NCBI GenBank assembly: GCA_963716925.1
Contig: CAVQUX010000010.1
Location: 248,001-312,000, forward strand
Reading direction: 5' to 3'
DNA length: 64,000 nt
Source of the DNA: DAISKN01 sp963716925
Lineage (GTDB): Bacteria; Acidobacteriota; Vicinamibacteria; Marinacidobacterales; SMYC01
Numbering within the stretch: the stretch's first letter is position 1; the number at the start of each line of letters is the position of its first letter. Below are positions 7,864 through 14,562 of this stretch, piece by piece. The notes below the pieces were generated by a model, which saw nothing but the letters and a program-made list of their open reading frames with translations, was not told the origin of the DNA and searched no databases. The position numbers were made by a program, and so were the translations under genes.

Positions 7864-8426
7864 GCCCGGCTTCCGGAGGGGAGCTCGTTCGCGACCTTTC
7901 GATAGAACTTGAAGAAGTAATCGAGGCCGGAGCCGAGTGCGAGAAAGACGGTAAGCCAGAGCGTGACCTTGCCCAGGACCGCGAGCGGTCCCAGAAACTT
8001 CTCACCGAGGATGAGAAGAAGAATGGCAGCCACCTGGGTGGCCATCTTTCCCTTCCCCAGGGGGCTCGCGGGAATGGTGATGCCCTGCTCGATCGCGACC
8101 ATGCGGAGGCCGGTCACCGCGAACTCCCGTCCGACGATTACCACGACCATCCAGGCGGGCGCCAGACCCAGCTCCACCATGCTGATGAAAGCGGCGGACA
8201 CCAGGAGCTTGTCGGCGACCGGGTCGAGCATGATGCCCAGCGTCGTGACCTGCTTGCGGCGGCGGGCGAGATACCCATCGAGCCAGTCGGTGAGCGCCGC
8301 CACCGCGAAGATCGCGGCGCCGATCAGCTCCCAGCGCTCCGTCCGCGTCAGAAGCACCACCACCAGAATGGGGACGAGGAATATCCGGCCGAGGGTGAGC
8401 CCATTGGGCAGGTTCGGGAGGGTCAT
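7860..8426 (-). CDS. pgsA: CDP-diacylglycerol--glycerol-3-phosphate 3-phosphatidyltransferase
   Basis: 188 residues, integral inner-membrane enzyme that makes phosphatidylglycerol phosphate, the first committed step to PG and cardiolipin. The CDP-alcohol phosphotransferase motif D-x2-DG-x2-AR-x8-G-x3-D-x3-D is complete (DWLDGYLARRRKQ... then GIMLDPVADK). About four to five hydrophobic segments surround it. The ATG at 8426 gives the standard N-terminus MTLPNLPNGLTLGRIFLVP; an in-frame upstream start at 8480 would add a non-conserved extension. The start overlaps a possible small upstream ORF by TGATG. Confidence 0.93.
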   Translation of the reverse strand: MTLPNLPNGLTLGRIFLVPILVVVLLTRTERWELIGAAIFAVAALTDWLDGYLARRRKQVTTLGIMLDPVADKLLVSAAFISMVELGLAPAWMVVVIVGREFAVTGLRMVAIEQGITIPASPLGKGKMATQVAAILLLILGEKFLGPLAVLGKVTLWLTVFLALGSGLDYFFKFYRKVANELPSGSRA

Positions 8427-8563
8427 CAAGGATTCTGGATCTCGCTCGAGCCAGCCGCCCCGTACACCGCGAGCAGGCATGGCGGACGGCCCGATGCGGT
8501 CGCGAGCTCCAGCGGGCCGCCGGCGATTCGGCGTCTCGAATCGTTTTCGTCGGTCGAGGTCAT
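8426..8563 (-). CDS. Possible 45-residue ORF coupled to pgsA
   Basis: ATG at 8563 opens MTSTDENDSRRRIAGGPLEL and ends in a TGA that overlaps the pgsA ATG (TGATG), the usual signature of coupled translation. No Shine-Dalgarno, no recognisable domain and no hydrophobic helix are visible, and open frames are common by chance in such GC-rich DNA. The rest of the 266-bp pgsA/pyrophosphorylase divergent gap shows nothing I can name. Confidence 0.25.
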   Translation of the reverse strand: MTSTDENDSRRRIAGGPLELATASGRPPCLLAVYGAAGSSEIQNP

Positions 8564-8692
8564 GAAAGATCGAGAACTCAAAGTATGTGGCGTCCCTGAA
8601 AGAAAGTCCATCGCCGCCTCACCCGCGTTTCTGGGAGACTTCAACCCGTTCGCCGCCGGGGTCTCATTCGATGATACCCTTACCGACCGAAA

Positions 8693-9763
8693 ATGAACGC
8701 TGTGATCCTCGCCGGCGGAAAGGGCACGCGGCTGCGGCCGCTCACGCTCCACACCCCGAAGCCCATCGTCCCCATTCTCACCCGCCCGTTCCTAGAGCTC
8801 CAGATCGAGCTCCTCAAGAAGACCGGGATCGAGGAGATCGTGCTCTCCCTCTCCTACCAGCCGCGAAGAATCGAGGAGATGTTCGGCGACGGGAGCGATC
8901 TCGGGGTGCGAATCCACTACACGATGGAGCCCGAGCCCCTGGGCACCGCGGGCGCGGTGAAGAACGCCGAGGCGCTTCTCTCGAACCGAACGGTGGTGTT
9001 CAACGGGGACGTCCTGAGCGATCTCGATCTGACGTCGGTCCTGAAGTTCCACGAAGACGTCGGGGCGAAGGCGACGATCGTGCTCACGCCCGTCGCCAAC
9101 CCGTCCGCTTACGGGCTGGTCGAGACCGACGAGGCGGGCCGGGTGCTGCGCTTCCTGGAGAAGCCGAGCTACGACGAGATCACCTGCGACACCATCAACG
9201 CCGGGGTCTATATCCTCGAGCCCGAGCTCCTGGAGTACATCCCGAGGGGCACGAACTATTCGTTCGAGCGCGGCTTCTTTCCGCACCTGCTGCAGGAGAA
9301 CGTGTCCTTCTACGCCTACGTGCACCGCGGCTACTGGATCGACATCGGAACCCCGGAGAAGTACCTCAAGGTGCATCGCGATATCCTCTCGGGGGTCCTC
9401 CCCTTCGAGGGGTTTCATCCCAACGCCGGCGGCACCTACGTCGACCCCGCGGCCACGGTCGAGGCCGGGTCGCGTCTGACCGGCCCCGCCTTCATCGGCG
9501 CCGGGAGCGTCGTGAAGTCTCGGGCGGTCGTCGAGCCGTACGCCGTCGTCGGCCCCAACTGCAGGATCGAGGAGGGGGCGACGGTCTCCGACTCCGTTCT
9601 CTGGGCGAACGTGCGCATCGGCGAGGAGGCTCGGGTGGACGGAAGCCTCATCGGCCGCAGCGCCCACATCGGTCACCAGGCGTTCGTAGGCCGGGGAGTC
9701 GTACTCGGGGACAAGTCCGTAATCACCGACTACAGCCGCATCGCGCCGTCGAGGCAGGACTAG
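8693..9763 (+). CDS. NDP-sugar pyrophosphorylase with left-handed beta-helix tail
   Basis: 356 residues. The N-terminal nucleotidyltransferase domain (about 1-235) has LAGGKGTRLRPLTLHTPKP, the nucleotide-binding signature; FNGDVLSD, the metal-binding aspartate; and FLEKPSYDE. The C-terminus (about 250-356) is a run of hexapeptide repeats (PAATVEAGSRLTGPAFIGAG, GVVLGDKSVITDYSRI) forming a left-handed beta-helix. This two-domain layout matches mannose-1-phosphate guanylyltransferases and glucose-1-phosphate uridylyl/thymidylyltransferases; the base specificity cannot be called. It probably feeds polysaccharide synthesis together with the epimerase at 4392. The start is the ATG at 8693. Confidence 0.88.
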   Translation: MNAVILAGGKGTRLRPLTLHTPKPIVPILTRPFLELQIELLKKTGIEEIVLSLSYQPRRIEEMFGDGSDLGVRIHYTMEPEPLGTAGAVKNAEALLSNRTVVFNGDVLSDLDLTSVLKFHEDVGAKATIVLTPVANPSAYGLVETDEAGRVLRFLEKPSYDEITCDTINAGVYILEPELLEYIPRGTNYSFERGFFPHLLQENVSFYAYVHRGYWIDIGTPEKYLKVHRDILSGVLPFEGFHPNAGGTYVDPAATVEAGSRLTGPAFIGAGSVVKSRAVVEPYAVVGPNCRIEEGATVSDSVLWANVRIGEEARVDGSLIGRSAHIGHQAFVGRGVVLGDKSVITDYSRIAPSRQD

Positions 9764-9792
9764 CAGGTTGCAGAGAAATGCACCTCCCATCT

Positions 9793-9871
9793 GCGCGAGC
9801 GGAGCGAGCCCGACTCGCCAACCGGGAATGCTCCGCCGACATCTTCGGGCCGCGGGGGTGGGTCCCCGCGG
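9793..9871. repeat. Dispersed intergenic element, copy A
   Basis: The gap between the pyrophosphorylase and tRNA-Gly contains GCGCGAGCGGAGCGAGCCCG followed by GGGAATGCTCCGCCGACA and then a perfect 8-bp hairpin CCGCGGGG/CCCCGCGG (9850-9871, loop GTGGGT). The first two blocks recur inverted at 35027-35070 and in degenerate form at 58782-58818. The hairpin with a GTGGG-type loop also resembles the palindrome in the rsmB repeat. No coding potential is apparent. Confidence 0.7.
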
Positions 9872-9918
9872 CACGGATGCAGTAAAGCTCTTCGCTGTAC
9901 TCGATCGTCCGGCCGGGG

Positions 9919-9924
9919 TATACT
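9919..9924 (+). promoter_or_regulatory. -10 element of the tRNA-Gly promoter
   Basis: TATACT lies 19 nt upstream of the mature tRNA 5' end, so transcription would begin near 9931 with a short 5' leader for RNase P. A weak -35 candidate TGTACT (9896-9901) is 17 nt upstream. Confidence 0.5.
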
Positions 9925-9943
9925 CTCCTCCCGAATGCCACGA

Positions 9944-10019
9944 GCGGGCGTAGCTCAGTTGGTAGAGTACAAGCTTCCCAAGCTTGGTGTCGCGGGTTCG
10001 AATCCCGTCGCCCGCTCCA
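9944..10019 (+). tRNA. tRNA-Gly (anticodon CCC)
   Basis: 76 nt that fold into a full cloverleaf: perfect 7-bp acceptor GCGGGCG/CGCCCGC, D stem GCTC/GAGT with loop AGTTGGTA, anticodon stem CAAGC/GCTTG with loop TTCCCAA (anticodon CCC, reads GGG), variable loop GTGTC, T arm GCGGG-TTCGAAT-CCCGT, discriminator T and an encoded CCA (10017-10019). The bactofilin gene starts only 30 nt downstream with no terminator between them, so the two may be cotranscribed. Confidence 0.97.
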
Positions 10020-10049
10020 ACTCCTCACCCTCGAAACCAGGAGGCTCCC

Positions 10050-10544
10050 GTGGGATTGTTTGGCGGAAAGACCGATAGCGGCCCGAGCGCTCCCCCTCCG
10101 GCGGCGGCCGCACGGGAGAGACGCGAAACGAGTGCGTCTGTTTCGACATCCGAAGCGCCCACGGTGATTGGCAAGGACGCTTTCATCAAGGGCGAGCTCC
10201 GAAGCACCTCCGACATGCTCATCGAGGGAAGCGTGGAAGGAGAGATCCACGGCACCCGGGTCATCGTGGGCGAGAGCGGCGACGTCAACGCCCGCATCGA
10301 GGCCCAGGTGCTCACGGTGCGCGGTACCGTTCGCGGCGACTGCGAGGGCTCGAAGAGAGTCGAGATCGCCGCCACGGGAAAGGTATTCGGCAACATCGCC
10401 TCCCGCGCGATCGTCGTCGCCGAGGGCGCGACGTTCCGGGGCGCGAGCAAGATGGCGCCGTCCGAGCCCGTGAAGCCCGAGGAACGGACGGAAGCGATTC
10501 GTGAGCCCGGATCCCCCCGGAGGAAGCTCCAAACCCCAATCTGA
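10050..10544 (+). CDS. Bactofilin (polymer-forming cytoskeletal protein)
   Basis: 164 residues. AGGAGG at 10039-10044 sits 5 nt before the GTG at 10050, which fixes the start (VGLFGGKTDSGPSAP). A flexible N-terminus of about 45 residues precedes the beta-helical bactofilin domain: IGKDAFIKGELRSTSDMLIE, GSVEGEIHGTRVIVGESGDV, VRGTVRGDCEGSKRVEIAAT. Bactofilins self-assemble without nucleotide and scaffold cell-wall enzymes or cell-shape structures at the membrane. A short charged tail ends the protein. It lies between tRNA-Gly and ald. Confidence 0.92.
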   Translation: MGLFGGKTDSGPSAPPPAAAARERRETSASVSTSEAPTVIGKDAFIKGELRSTSDMLIEGSVEGEIHGTRVIVGESGDVNARIEAQVLTVRGTVRGDCEGSKRVEIAATGKVFGNIASRAIVVAEGATFRGASKMAPSEPVKPEERTEAIREPGSPRRKLQTPI

Positions 10545-10566
10545 GCTCCACCACCGCGAACTGAGT

Positions 10567-11679
10567 ATGAAGGTCGGAACCGTAAAGGAAATCAAGGACA
10601 ACGAGTATCGCGTCGGGCTGGTGCCCGGCGGGGTCAAGACGCTCACCGCGGCCGGACACGAAGTCTTCGTCGAGGCGAACGCCGGCGTCGGCAGCGGCAT
10701 CTCCAACGACGACTACCAGGCCGCGGGAGCTGCGATACTGCCGACGTCCGACGAGGTCTTCGCGAAAGCGGAGATGATCGTGAAGGTGAAGGAGCCCCTC
10801 GCCCAGGAAGTGGCGAAGCTCCGCAAGGGCCAGATCCTCTTCACCTACCTCCACCTCGCGCCGATGAAGGAGCTGACGGAGTCGCTCCTCTCCCGCGGGG
10901 TCATCGGGATCGCCTACGAGACCATCACCGCCGAGGACGGGACCCTGCCGCTGCTCACCCCGATGAGCGAGGTCGCCGGACGCATGGCGATCCAGGAGGG
11001 CGCGCACTACCTGGAAAAAGCCGAGGGGGGTCTGGGCATGCTCGTGGGCGGCGTTCCCGGCGTTCCCCGGGGAGAGATCGTGATCATCGGAGGAGGCGTC
11101 GTCGGGCTCAACGCCGCGAAGATGGCCGTCGGCCTCGGCGCCCACGTGACCGTACTCGACAAGAGCCTTCCGCGAATGCAGTACCTCGACGACATCTTCG
11201 GAGGGCGCATCACCACTCTGATGTCGAACCCCATCACCATCCGCGAGAGCGTGGTGCGGGCCCACATGGTGGTGGGAGCGGTCCTGATTCCAGGCGCGTC
11301 GGCGCCGAAGCTCGTGACCCGCGACATGATTCGGCAGATGAAGAACGGCGCCGTCATCGTGGACGTGGCCGTCGACCAGGGAGGCTGCCTCGAGACCACG
11401 CGGCCGACCACCCACAGCGACCCGACCTACGTCGTCGACGGTGTCGTCCACTACTGCGTGGCCAACATGCCCGGAGCCGTCCCGAGGACCTCGACCTTCG
11501 CCCTCACCAACGTCACCCTCCCCTACGCTCTCACCATCGCCAACAAGGGCGTGGTGCAGGCGGTGCGAGAAGACGCATCGCTCCGGGCCGGAGTCAATAC
11601 CTACGAGGGCCGTCTCACGTCCGAGGCCGTGGCCGATTCCCAGGGAAAACAGCACACCTCGGTCGACCGGCTCCTTTGA
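10567..11679 (+). CDS. ald: Alanine dehydrogenase
   Basis: 370 residues, the family norm. It catalyses NAD-dependent reversible oxidative deamination of L-alanine to pyruvate and ammonia. The N-terminus MKVGTVKEIKDNEYRVGLVP is canonical and fixes ATG 10567; the open frame extends 66 nt upstream without support. The pyruvate-binding and catalytic region shows FTYLHLAP with the conserved lysine in MIVKVKEPLA, a catalytic-type histidine in YLHLA, and the NAD fold IIGGGVVGLNAAKMAVGLGA. NMPGAVPRTSTFALTNVTLPY is typical near the C-terminus. A long inverted repeat follows the stop and may end the transcript. Confidence 0.96.
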   Translation: MKVGTVKEIKDNEYRVGLVPGGVKTLTAAGHEVFVEANAGVGSGISNDDYQAAGAAILPTSDEVFAKAEMIVKVKEPLAQEVAKLRKGQILFTYLHLAPMKELTESLLSRGVIGIAYETITAEDGTLPLLTPMSEVAGRMAIQEGAHYLEKAEGGLGMLVGGVPGVPRGEIVIIGGGVVGLNAAKMAVGLGAHVTVLDKSLPRMQYLDDIFGGRITTLMSNPITIRESVVRAHMVVGAVLIPGASAPKLVTRDMIRQMKNGAVIVDVAVDQGGCLETTRPTTHSDPTYVVDGVVHYCVANMPGAVPRTSTFALTNVTLPYALTIANKGVVQAVREDASLRAGVNTYEGRLTSEAVADSQGKQHTSVDRLL

Positions 11680-11690
11680 TTTTCTTTTCA

Positions 11691-11769
11691 ACGCAAAGGC
11701 GCAAAGACGCAAGGACGCAAAGAAATCCCCGTTGTTTCTTTGCGCCTTCGCGCCTTTGCGCCTTTGCGT
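11691..11769. repeat. Long inverted repeat made of GCAAAG-type heptamers
   Basis: Two 35-nt arms (11691-11725 and 11735-11769) pair at 31 of 35 positions around a 9-nt loop. Each arm is built of degenerate heptamers ACGCAAAG/GCGCAAAG. It fills the gap between ald and the lipoate/octanoate transferase. In RNA it would form a very stable hairpin and could act as a terminator or processing site. Related heptamer tracts lie at 41852-41879 and about 61350-61376. Confidence 0.85.
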
Positions 11770-11794
11770 GTTCTTCCCCTTCCGGGTAACGCCA

Positions 11795-12586
11795 ATGACC
11801 TTGCGGCTCCGTGTTCTCGTCGACGAGCCGAACGACGGCGCCTTCAACATGGCCGTCGACGAGGCGCTCTTTCTTTCCGCGGCCGAGTCGCCGGAGTCGG
11901 CGACGGTGCGGCTCTATGGATTCGACCCGCCTGCGGTGAGCTTCGGATACCGGCAGAGGCCGGAGGAGGCGGTCGACATCGCTTCCTGTCGAGGCCTCGG
12001 AATCGACTGGGTGCGTCGGCCGACCGGGGGCCGGGCGCTCCTCCACCATCACGAGCTCACGTACAGCGTCGCGTCCCCAACGGCGGGCGTATTCCGCGGG
12101 CTCGGGGTGCGGGCTCTGTATGATTCGGTGAGCGCGGCCATCCGACGGGCGCTCGTCGGGCTCGGGGTCACCCTCGATCCCTCCGAGCCCGATGCGCTTC
12201 GTTCCCGCGAGCCCGCCCTCCACGTTCCGTGCCTCGCGCTTCCGGGCCGTCACGAGCTCACTTCGAAAGGCCGAAAAGTCGTCGCGAGCGCTCAAAGGCG
12301 CGGACGGCGGGCGTTCCTGCAGCACGGCTCCATCTTGAGACGGGTCGACGCCGATCTCTGGGCGAGGGTCCAGCCTCTCGGGAGCCCAGCCCTCCCCCTC
12401 CATGCGGTCGGAATCGACGAGCTGACCACCGCCCCGGTGTCCCGCGAGCGCCTCGCCTTCTCGGTTCTCGCCTCGTTCGAGGAGCTCCTCGATGCGGAGG
12501 CCAGGCCTTCAGGGCTGACCGCGGTCGAGCGCCTGCGGATCGGCGAGCTCGAAAGCAAGTACCGCTCCGCGGGTGCCCGCCGCTGA
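11795..12586 (+). CDS. Lipoate/octanoate transferase family protein (LipM-like)
   Basis: 263 residues. Biotin/lipoate protein ligase fold: EPNDGAFNMAVDEALF, RRPTGGRALLHHHELTYSV (the RR-TGGRA-HH loop that binds the acyl chain) and GRKVVASAQRR with the conserved lysine, followed by FLQHGSILR. A cysteine in HVPCLALPGRHEL immediately precedes the lysine loop, the place of the acyl-accepting Cys in LipM octanoyltransferases. LipM therefore seems more likely than lipoate ligase LplA. The ATG at 11795 is chosen because the family motif EPNDGAFNMAVDEAL follows closely. Activity is inferred from motifs only. Confidence 0.8.
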   Translation: MTLRLRVLVDEPNDGAFNMAVDEALFLSAAESPESATVRLYGFDPPAVSFGYRQRPEEAVDIASCRGLGIDWVRRPTGGRALLHHHELTYSVASPTAGVFRGLGVRALYDSVSAAIRRALVGLGVTLDPSEPDALRSREPALHVPCLALPGRHELTSKGRKVVASAQRRGRRAFLQHGSILRRVDADLWARVQPLGSPALPLHAVGIDELTTAPVSRERLAFSVLASFEELLDAEARPSGLTAVERLRIGELESKYRSAGARR

Positions 12587-12588
12587 GG

Positions 12589-12617
12589 TTGACAACGCGG
12601 AAGCCGTTTGGTAAAAA
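12589..12617 (+). promoter_or_regulatory. Promoter of the hrcA heat-shock operon
   Basis: TTGACA (12589-12594), a 17-nt spacer and TAAAAA (12612-12617) form a good housekeeping promoter, beginning right at the end of the preceding gene. Predicted start near 12624 gives a leader of about 85 nt before the hrcA ATG. A convincing CIRCE operator was not found here. Confidence 0.6.
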
Positions 12618-12707
12618 AGATTTAGCGTCACTGCCGCCGTTCGAGCACCGATCGAGCAACGCCCCCCGGTGCGTATTCCCGGCGCGCAAATCGACGACAT
12701 CCGAACC

Positions 12708-13769
12708 ATGGATTGCGCGGTAATCGACAGTCGCAGCCGAGAGATCCTGGAGCAGACGGTCCATCTCTTCATCACTACCGGTGAGCCGGTCGGCTCTCGT
12801 ACTCTCTCCAAGCTGAACTCTCACGGTCTCTCCCCCGCCACGATCCGGAACATCATGTCGGATCTGGAGGATATGGGTTTTCTCTACCAGCCTCATGCTT
12901 CGGCGGGGCGCGTTCCGACGGATCGGGGCTATCGGTTCTACGTGGGAACTCTCATGCAGGGGCAGGAACTTCCCAAGGCGGATGAGTCCTTCATTCGCGA
13001 GCAGATTCGGCCTTCCGACGGGGGCCTACCCGAGCTCGTTCGGCGCACGTCTCGACTTCTCTCGAACATGACGGGGATGGTGGGCTTCGTGATCGGGCCC
13101 GACTTCAGCCACAGCGTCCTCCGGCATGTGGACTTCGTGCGCCTGGCCCCCCGGCGCATCCTGGTGATGCTGATCTCGAGCGCGGGTCAGGTGATCCACC
13201 GGATCGCCGAGATCCCGGAGGACCTCGGCGGAGAAGACCTGGCGCAGTGCGCGCGCTACCTCGAAGAGCAGTTCAACGGGTTCACGCTTCTCGAGGCACG
13301 GGAGGTGCTGCTCCTGCGGATGAAGGAGATCGAGCTCGTCGTGAACCGGCTGGTCAAGAACGCGCTCACCATCGCGGAAGCCGCGTTCTCCGAGAGCCCC
13401 GCCGCGGAGGTGCACCTCGAAGGCACGTCGCGAATGCTGGGCGAGCCGGAGTTCGTGAGAAACGTCGATCGCGCGCAGCAGCTCTTCGCCACCCTCGAGG
13501 AGCGGCACCGACTGGTCAGCATCCTGAACGCCTGCCTGGAGGGAGCCGGACTCCAGATCGTGATCGGATCCGAAGCGCAGGTCCCGGATCTCGAGGGCAT
13601 CTCACTCATTGGAGCCCCTTACAGCGACGGCGGTAAGGAGCTCGGGGCGATCGGCATCATGGGGCCGACGCGCATGGAGTATGCCCGGCACATATCCGTG
13701 GTGGATTGCATCGCGTGCTCGCTTTCGGCGGCCATTACCGAGGTCGGCGGGAACGGGCCGAATCATTGA
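12708..13769 (+). CDS. hrcA: Heat-inducible transcription repressor HrcA
   Basis: 353 residues, normal length. HrcA binds CIRCE operators and represses groE/dnaK operons until GroEL becomes limiting. N-terminal winged-helix: DSRSREILEQTVHLFITTGE, PVGSRTLSKL and LSPATIRNIMSDLEDMGFL, followed by HASAGRVPTDRGYRFYV, a highly conserved HrcA block. The middle and C-terminal GAF-like dimerisation region contains VIGPDFSHSVLRHVDFVRL and LGAIGIMGPTRMEYARHISV near the end. ATG 12708 is chosen; GTG 12669 would add 13 non-conserved residues. It heads the operon with grpE, dnaK, dnaJ, prmA and rsmE. Confidence 0.95.
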   Translation: MDCAVIDSRSREILEQTVHLFITTGEPVGSRTLSKLNSHGLSPATIRNIMSDLEDMGFLYQPHASAGRVPTDRGYRFYVGTLMQGQELPKADESFIREQIRPSDGGLPELVRRTSRLLSNMTGMVGFVIGPDFSHSVLRHVDFVRLAPRRILVMLISSAGQVIHRIAEIPEDLGGEDLAQCARYLEEQFNGFTLLEAREVLLLRMKEIELVVNRLVKNALTIAEAAFSESPAAEVHLEGTSRMLGEPEFVRNVDRAQQLFATLEERHRLVSILNACLEGAGLQIVIGSEAQVPDLEGISLIGAPYSDGGKELGAIGIMGPTRMEYARHISVVDCIACSLSAAITEVGGNGPNH

Positions 13770-13898
13770 GTCTCTGCGGCATTTATTTCTAATTCGAGAG
13801 AGCTCGTGAGCGGGCCCGAGCTGCCGTTCGAGGAACGGGCGAGGGCCTCGTTTCTTTGCGAAAGCACGAAACGGCGGGCTTGGAGCGGGCGAGCATTG

Positions 13899-14543
13899 AT
13901 GTCGAGAAGAAAGAGGAAGGATTTGACGGAGGCTGAAGTCGAAGTCGAAGCGCCGGAGGAGCCGGTGGACACCGCGGCGCCGGACCCGGCGAGCGAAGGC
14001 GGCGTCGACGCCGACGGCGGGGGCGACTCCGAGCTCGAGCGGCTCCAGAAGGAAGCGAGCGAGATGCGGGAGCTCGCCCAGAGGAAGCAGGCCGAGTTCG
14101 AGAACTATCGCAAGCGCATGGAGCGGGAACGGGGGGATCTCGCGCGCTATGCGGGCGCCGATGTGGTGAAGGAGGTCCTCCCGGTGCTCGACAATCTGGA
14201 GCGCGCTCGAAGCTTTTCCTCGGGATCGACGGAAGAGCAGCTCCGCGACGGCATCGCCATCATTCATCGACAGCTCCAGGACATTCTCACGAGGATGGGC
14301 CTCACCGAGGTCGAAAGCGAGGGGAAGCCTTTCGACCCCCACATTCACGAAGCGGTGAGCCAGGTCGAGACCGGCGAGCATCCCGAGGGCACCGTGCTTT
14401 CGGTTTTTCAGAAGGGCTATCTCTTCAAGGACCGACTGCTGCGGCCGGCCATGGTGAACGTGGCAAGTTCCCCTGCGGGCAGCGGCGAAGATCGGGACGA
14501 ACCCTCCGAAGGCGAGAACGAAGCCGTCCGGGAGTCGGATTGA
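13899..14543 (+). CDS. grpE: Nucleotide exchange factor GrpE
   Basis: 214 residues from ATG 13899; an in-frame GTG at 13806 would add 31 basic residues lacking support. An acidic disordered N-terminus (EVEVEAPEEPVDTAA) precedes the long coiled coil (ELERLQKEASEMRELAQRKQ, FENYRKRMERERGDLARYAG) and the beta-domain with EGKPFDPHIHEAVSQVETG and VFQKGYLFKDRLLRPAMVNV, the GrpE signature. It dimerises and releases ADP from DnaK. It lies between hrcA and dnaK in the operon. Confidence 0.95.
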   Translation: MSRRKRKDLTEAEVEVEAPEEPVDTAAPDPASEGGVDADGGGDSELERLQKEASEMRELAQRKQAEFENYRKRMERERGDLARYAGADVVKEVLPVLDNLERARSFSSGSTEEQLRDGIAIIHRQLQDILTRMGLTEVESEGKPFDPHIHEAVSQVETGEHPEGTVLSVFQKGYLFKDRLLRPAMVNVASSPAGSGEDRDEPSEGENEAVRESD

Positions 14544-14562
14544 GAACAGAAGGAGCACGCCA

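Noticed and set aside
9944..10019. tRNA-Gly as an integration site for a mobile element
   Set aside because: No integrase or direct repeat of the tRNA 3' end is seen nearby; the only tyrosine recombinase (61323) is a Xer-type housekeeping enzyme.
11691..11769. CRISPR-like repeats in the heptamer tract
   Set aside because: Units are 7 nt, without spacers of regular length, and form a single inverted repeat; no cas genes are present.
12620..12665. Possible CIRCE operator between the hrcA promoter and hrcA
   Set aside because: The left half TTAGCGTCA only partly resembles TTAGCACTC, and no matching GAGTGCTAA half follows at the right spacing, so I do not call a CIRCE site.
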